Translations under genes and position numbers: made by a program
Shown here: positions 4,837-5,609 of the stretch, piece by piece
Position numbering within the stretch: position 1 is the stretch's first letter
Layout of the letters: every line of letters starts with the position of its first letter
Notes under the pieces: generated by a model
Databases searched by the model: none
Told to the model about the DNA's origin: nothing
The model's input: only the letters and a program-made list of their open reading frames with translations
From: Candidatus Neomicrothrix sp. UBA672
GTDB taxonomy: Bacteria; Actinomycetota; Acidimicrobiia; Acidimicrobiales; MedAcidi-G1
Assembly (NCBI GenBank): GCA_002299135.1
Contig: DBNM01000024.1
Location: 2,273 to 7,881, forward strand
Direction of reading: 5' to 3'
DNA: 5,609 bases

Positions 4837-5112
4837 ATGGCCACTTCTTCAGTTCCTTCAGTGAAAGCAAGGGTTATGGCTATTGTTGCAATTACTATTT
4901 CCGGTTTATGCGGAGGTCTAGTTGGATATGCAGTTACGGATTTGCAATGTGAAAACGGCTGCGAGACACTTTCTGCTTCCGTAGGTCTAGGTTCGGCTTT
5001 ACTGGCTGCTGGCGGCGTCTCTGTGGTCGTAAATCTGGCTCTTAAAGCTATGTCCGAATGGAAGACGACCGAACGTCAACAGTCGGCGCGTGAAAGATTT
5101 CCAATTGAGTAA
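4837..5112 (+). CDS. Small two-helix membrane protein of unknown function (91 aa)
   Basis: I do not recognise a named family. There are two hydrophobic, glycine-rich segments at about 13-34 and 48-69. Positive charges lie at both ends (K10, R12; K70, K76, R80, R85, R87), so both termini are predicted cytoplasmic and the short acidic loop between the helices faces outside. That loop carries two cysteines four residues apart (C38 and C42 in LQCENGCE), suited to a disulfide or metal contact. The ATG has AGGGG 11 bases upstream. The stop lies inside the start of the downstream phosphatase gene, so the two are probably one operon. The coding pattern and ribosome site support a real gene; the role is unknown. 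Confidence 0.78.
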   Translation: MATSSVPSVKARVMAIVAITISGLCGGLVGYAVTDLQCENGCETLSASVGLGSALLAAGGVSVVVNLALKAMSEWKTTERQQSARERFPIE

Positions 5113-5609
5113 AAAATCAATCGAAGAAGATTTGAGACTCCTTGCCTCAAACATTACTAAAAAAACGGGTAAAAAAATCGCCAAGAAACTTGGACAACGT
5201 CACACTTTAACTTACAAGAGTTCCTCAACTGACCTTGTAACTGAAATTGATGAATGGTCCGAAAGAGAAATCACAAAATATATCTCTTCTCATAGACCAA
5301 ACGATGAAATTATCTGTGAGGAAGGGACCTATGTGCAAGGAAAAAACAATATCCGCTGGTTTATCGACCCCATAGATGGAACAACAAATTTTGTTTACAG
5401 TCACCCAGGGTTTTCAATATCAGTAGGAGCTGAAATCGACAAGGAAACGCAAATTGGCGCGATATACGCCCCTTTACTGAATGAATTATTCAGCGCTTCA
5501 TCTTCCCACGGAACAACCTGCAATGGTAAAGAAGTTGAAGTGAGTAAAACCAAAGAACTCTCGAATGCATTAATCGCCACAGGCTTCTCCTACAAATCTG
5601 AATTCAGAG
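5105..5609 (+). CDS. Inositol monophosphatase family protein (SuhB-like), 3' end outside window
   Basis: The frame from 5105 to the right edge gives 168 residues of an IMPase-family phosphatase, a Mg-dependent enzyme acting on inositol monophosphate or related sugar phosphates. Visible are KSSSTDLVTEIDEWSE (38-53), the metal-site acidic pair E72/E73 in CEEG, and the signature IDPIDGTTNFVYSHPGFSISVG (from 87), with D88 and D91 as ligands. The DLVTEID form favours a SuhB/IMPase-type enzyme over HisN or CysQ. The last metal Asp and the C-terminal half lie beyond the edge. There is no ATG start. TTG at 5105 overlaps the upstream gene by 8 bases and has GAAAG (5092-5096) 8 bases before it, so I chose it; GTG at 5090 is the alternative. 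Substrate specificity cannot be settled from this half. Confidence 0.9.
   Translation, partial: MSKKSIEEDLRLLASNITKKTGKKIAKKLGQRHTLTYKSSSTDLVTEIDEWSEREITKYISSHRPNDEIICEEGTYVQGKNNIRWFIDPIDGTTNFVYSHPGFSISVGAEIDKETQIGAIYAPLLNELFSASSSHGTTCNGKEVEVSKTKELSNALIATGFSYKSEFR

Noticed and set aside
4999..5184. Minus-strand frame across the membrane protein/IMPase junction
   Set aside because: It overlaps two better-supported plus-strand genes, one with clear IMPase motifs.
5598..5609. TCTGAATTCAGA palindrome (contains GAATTC) at the right edge
   Set aside because: It is in frame inside the IMPase gene with no disruption; a 12-base palindrome is unremarkable and does not show a cloning junction.

Overview
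The window looks like a chromosomal segment from an actinobacterium with unusually low GC. The evidence is gene content and order: a DUF3040-type membrane protein and a DinB polymerase lie upstream of mraZ, the usual first gene of the dcw (division and cell wall) cluster, and DUF3040 proteins are essentially actinobacterial. The low GC, short intergenic gaps and overlapping genes suggest a streamlined, perhaps aquatic, lineage such as marine Acidimicrobiia. That placement is an inference from context and remembered family resemblance, not from a search.

Layout. A minus-strand block covers about 4744 down to 1. In transcription order it holds: a Nudix hydrolase; dinB (GTG start, overlapping the Nudix stop by one base); a 92-bp gap with a good promoter; the DUF3040 protein; a ROK-family sugar kinase; an 86-aa conserved-looking unknown (GTG start inside the kinase gene); a lipoate-ligase/octanoyltransferase-like protein; a 179-bp control region with MraZ boxes; mraZ; and at the left edge the possible start of the next dcw gene (rsmH expected). 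A plus-strand pair starts divergently at 4837: a 91-aa two-helix membrane protein and an inositol-monophosphatase-family gene that runs off the right end.

How the genes may work together. Nudix and dinB look translationally coupled, which would fit nucleotide-pool cleaning plus lesion bypass, though the Nudix substrate is unknown. The kinase, unknown and ligase form a tight three-gene cassette placed between DUF3040 and mraZ, so central sugar phosphorylation and lipoyl metabolism sit beside the division cluster. MraZ probably represses its own promoter through three boxes in exact 10-bp phase plus a fourth one two helical turns away.

The least expected structure is in the cassette. Two adjacent perfect hairpins inside the kinase gene present nearly identical loops (GGAGATT and GGAGCTT on the mRNA). 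A perfect 12-bp inverted repeat lies near the start of the ligase-like gene, and an 18-bp perfect palindrome covers the kinase catalytic motif. No RNA genes, CRISPR arrays, insertion sequences or complete mobile elements were seen. No gene-free stretch exceeds 300 bases.
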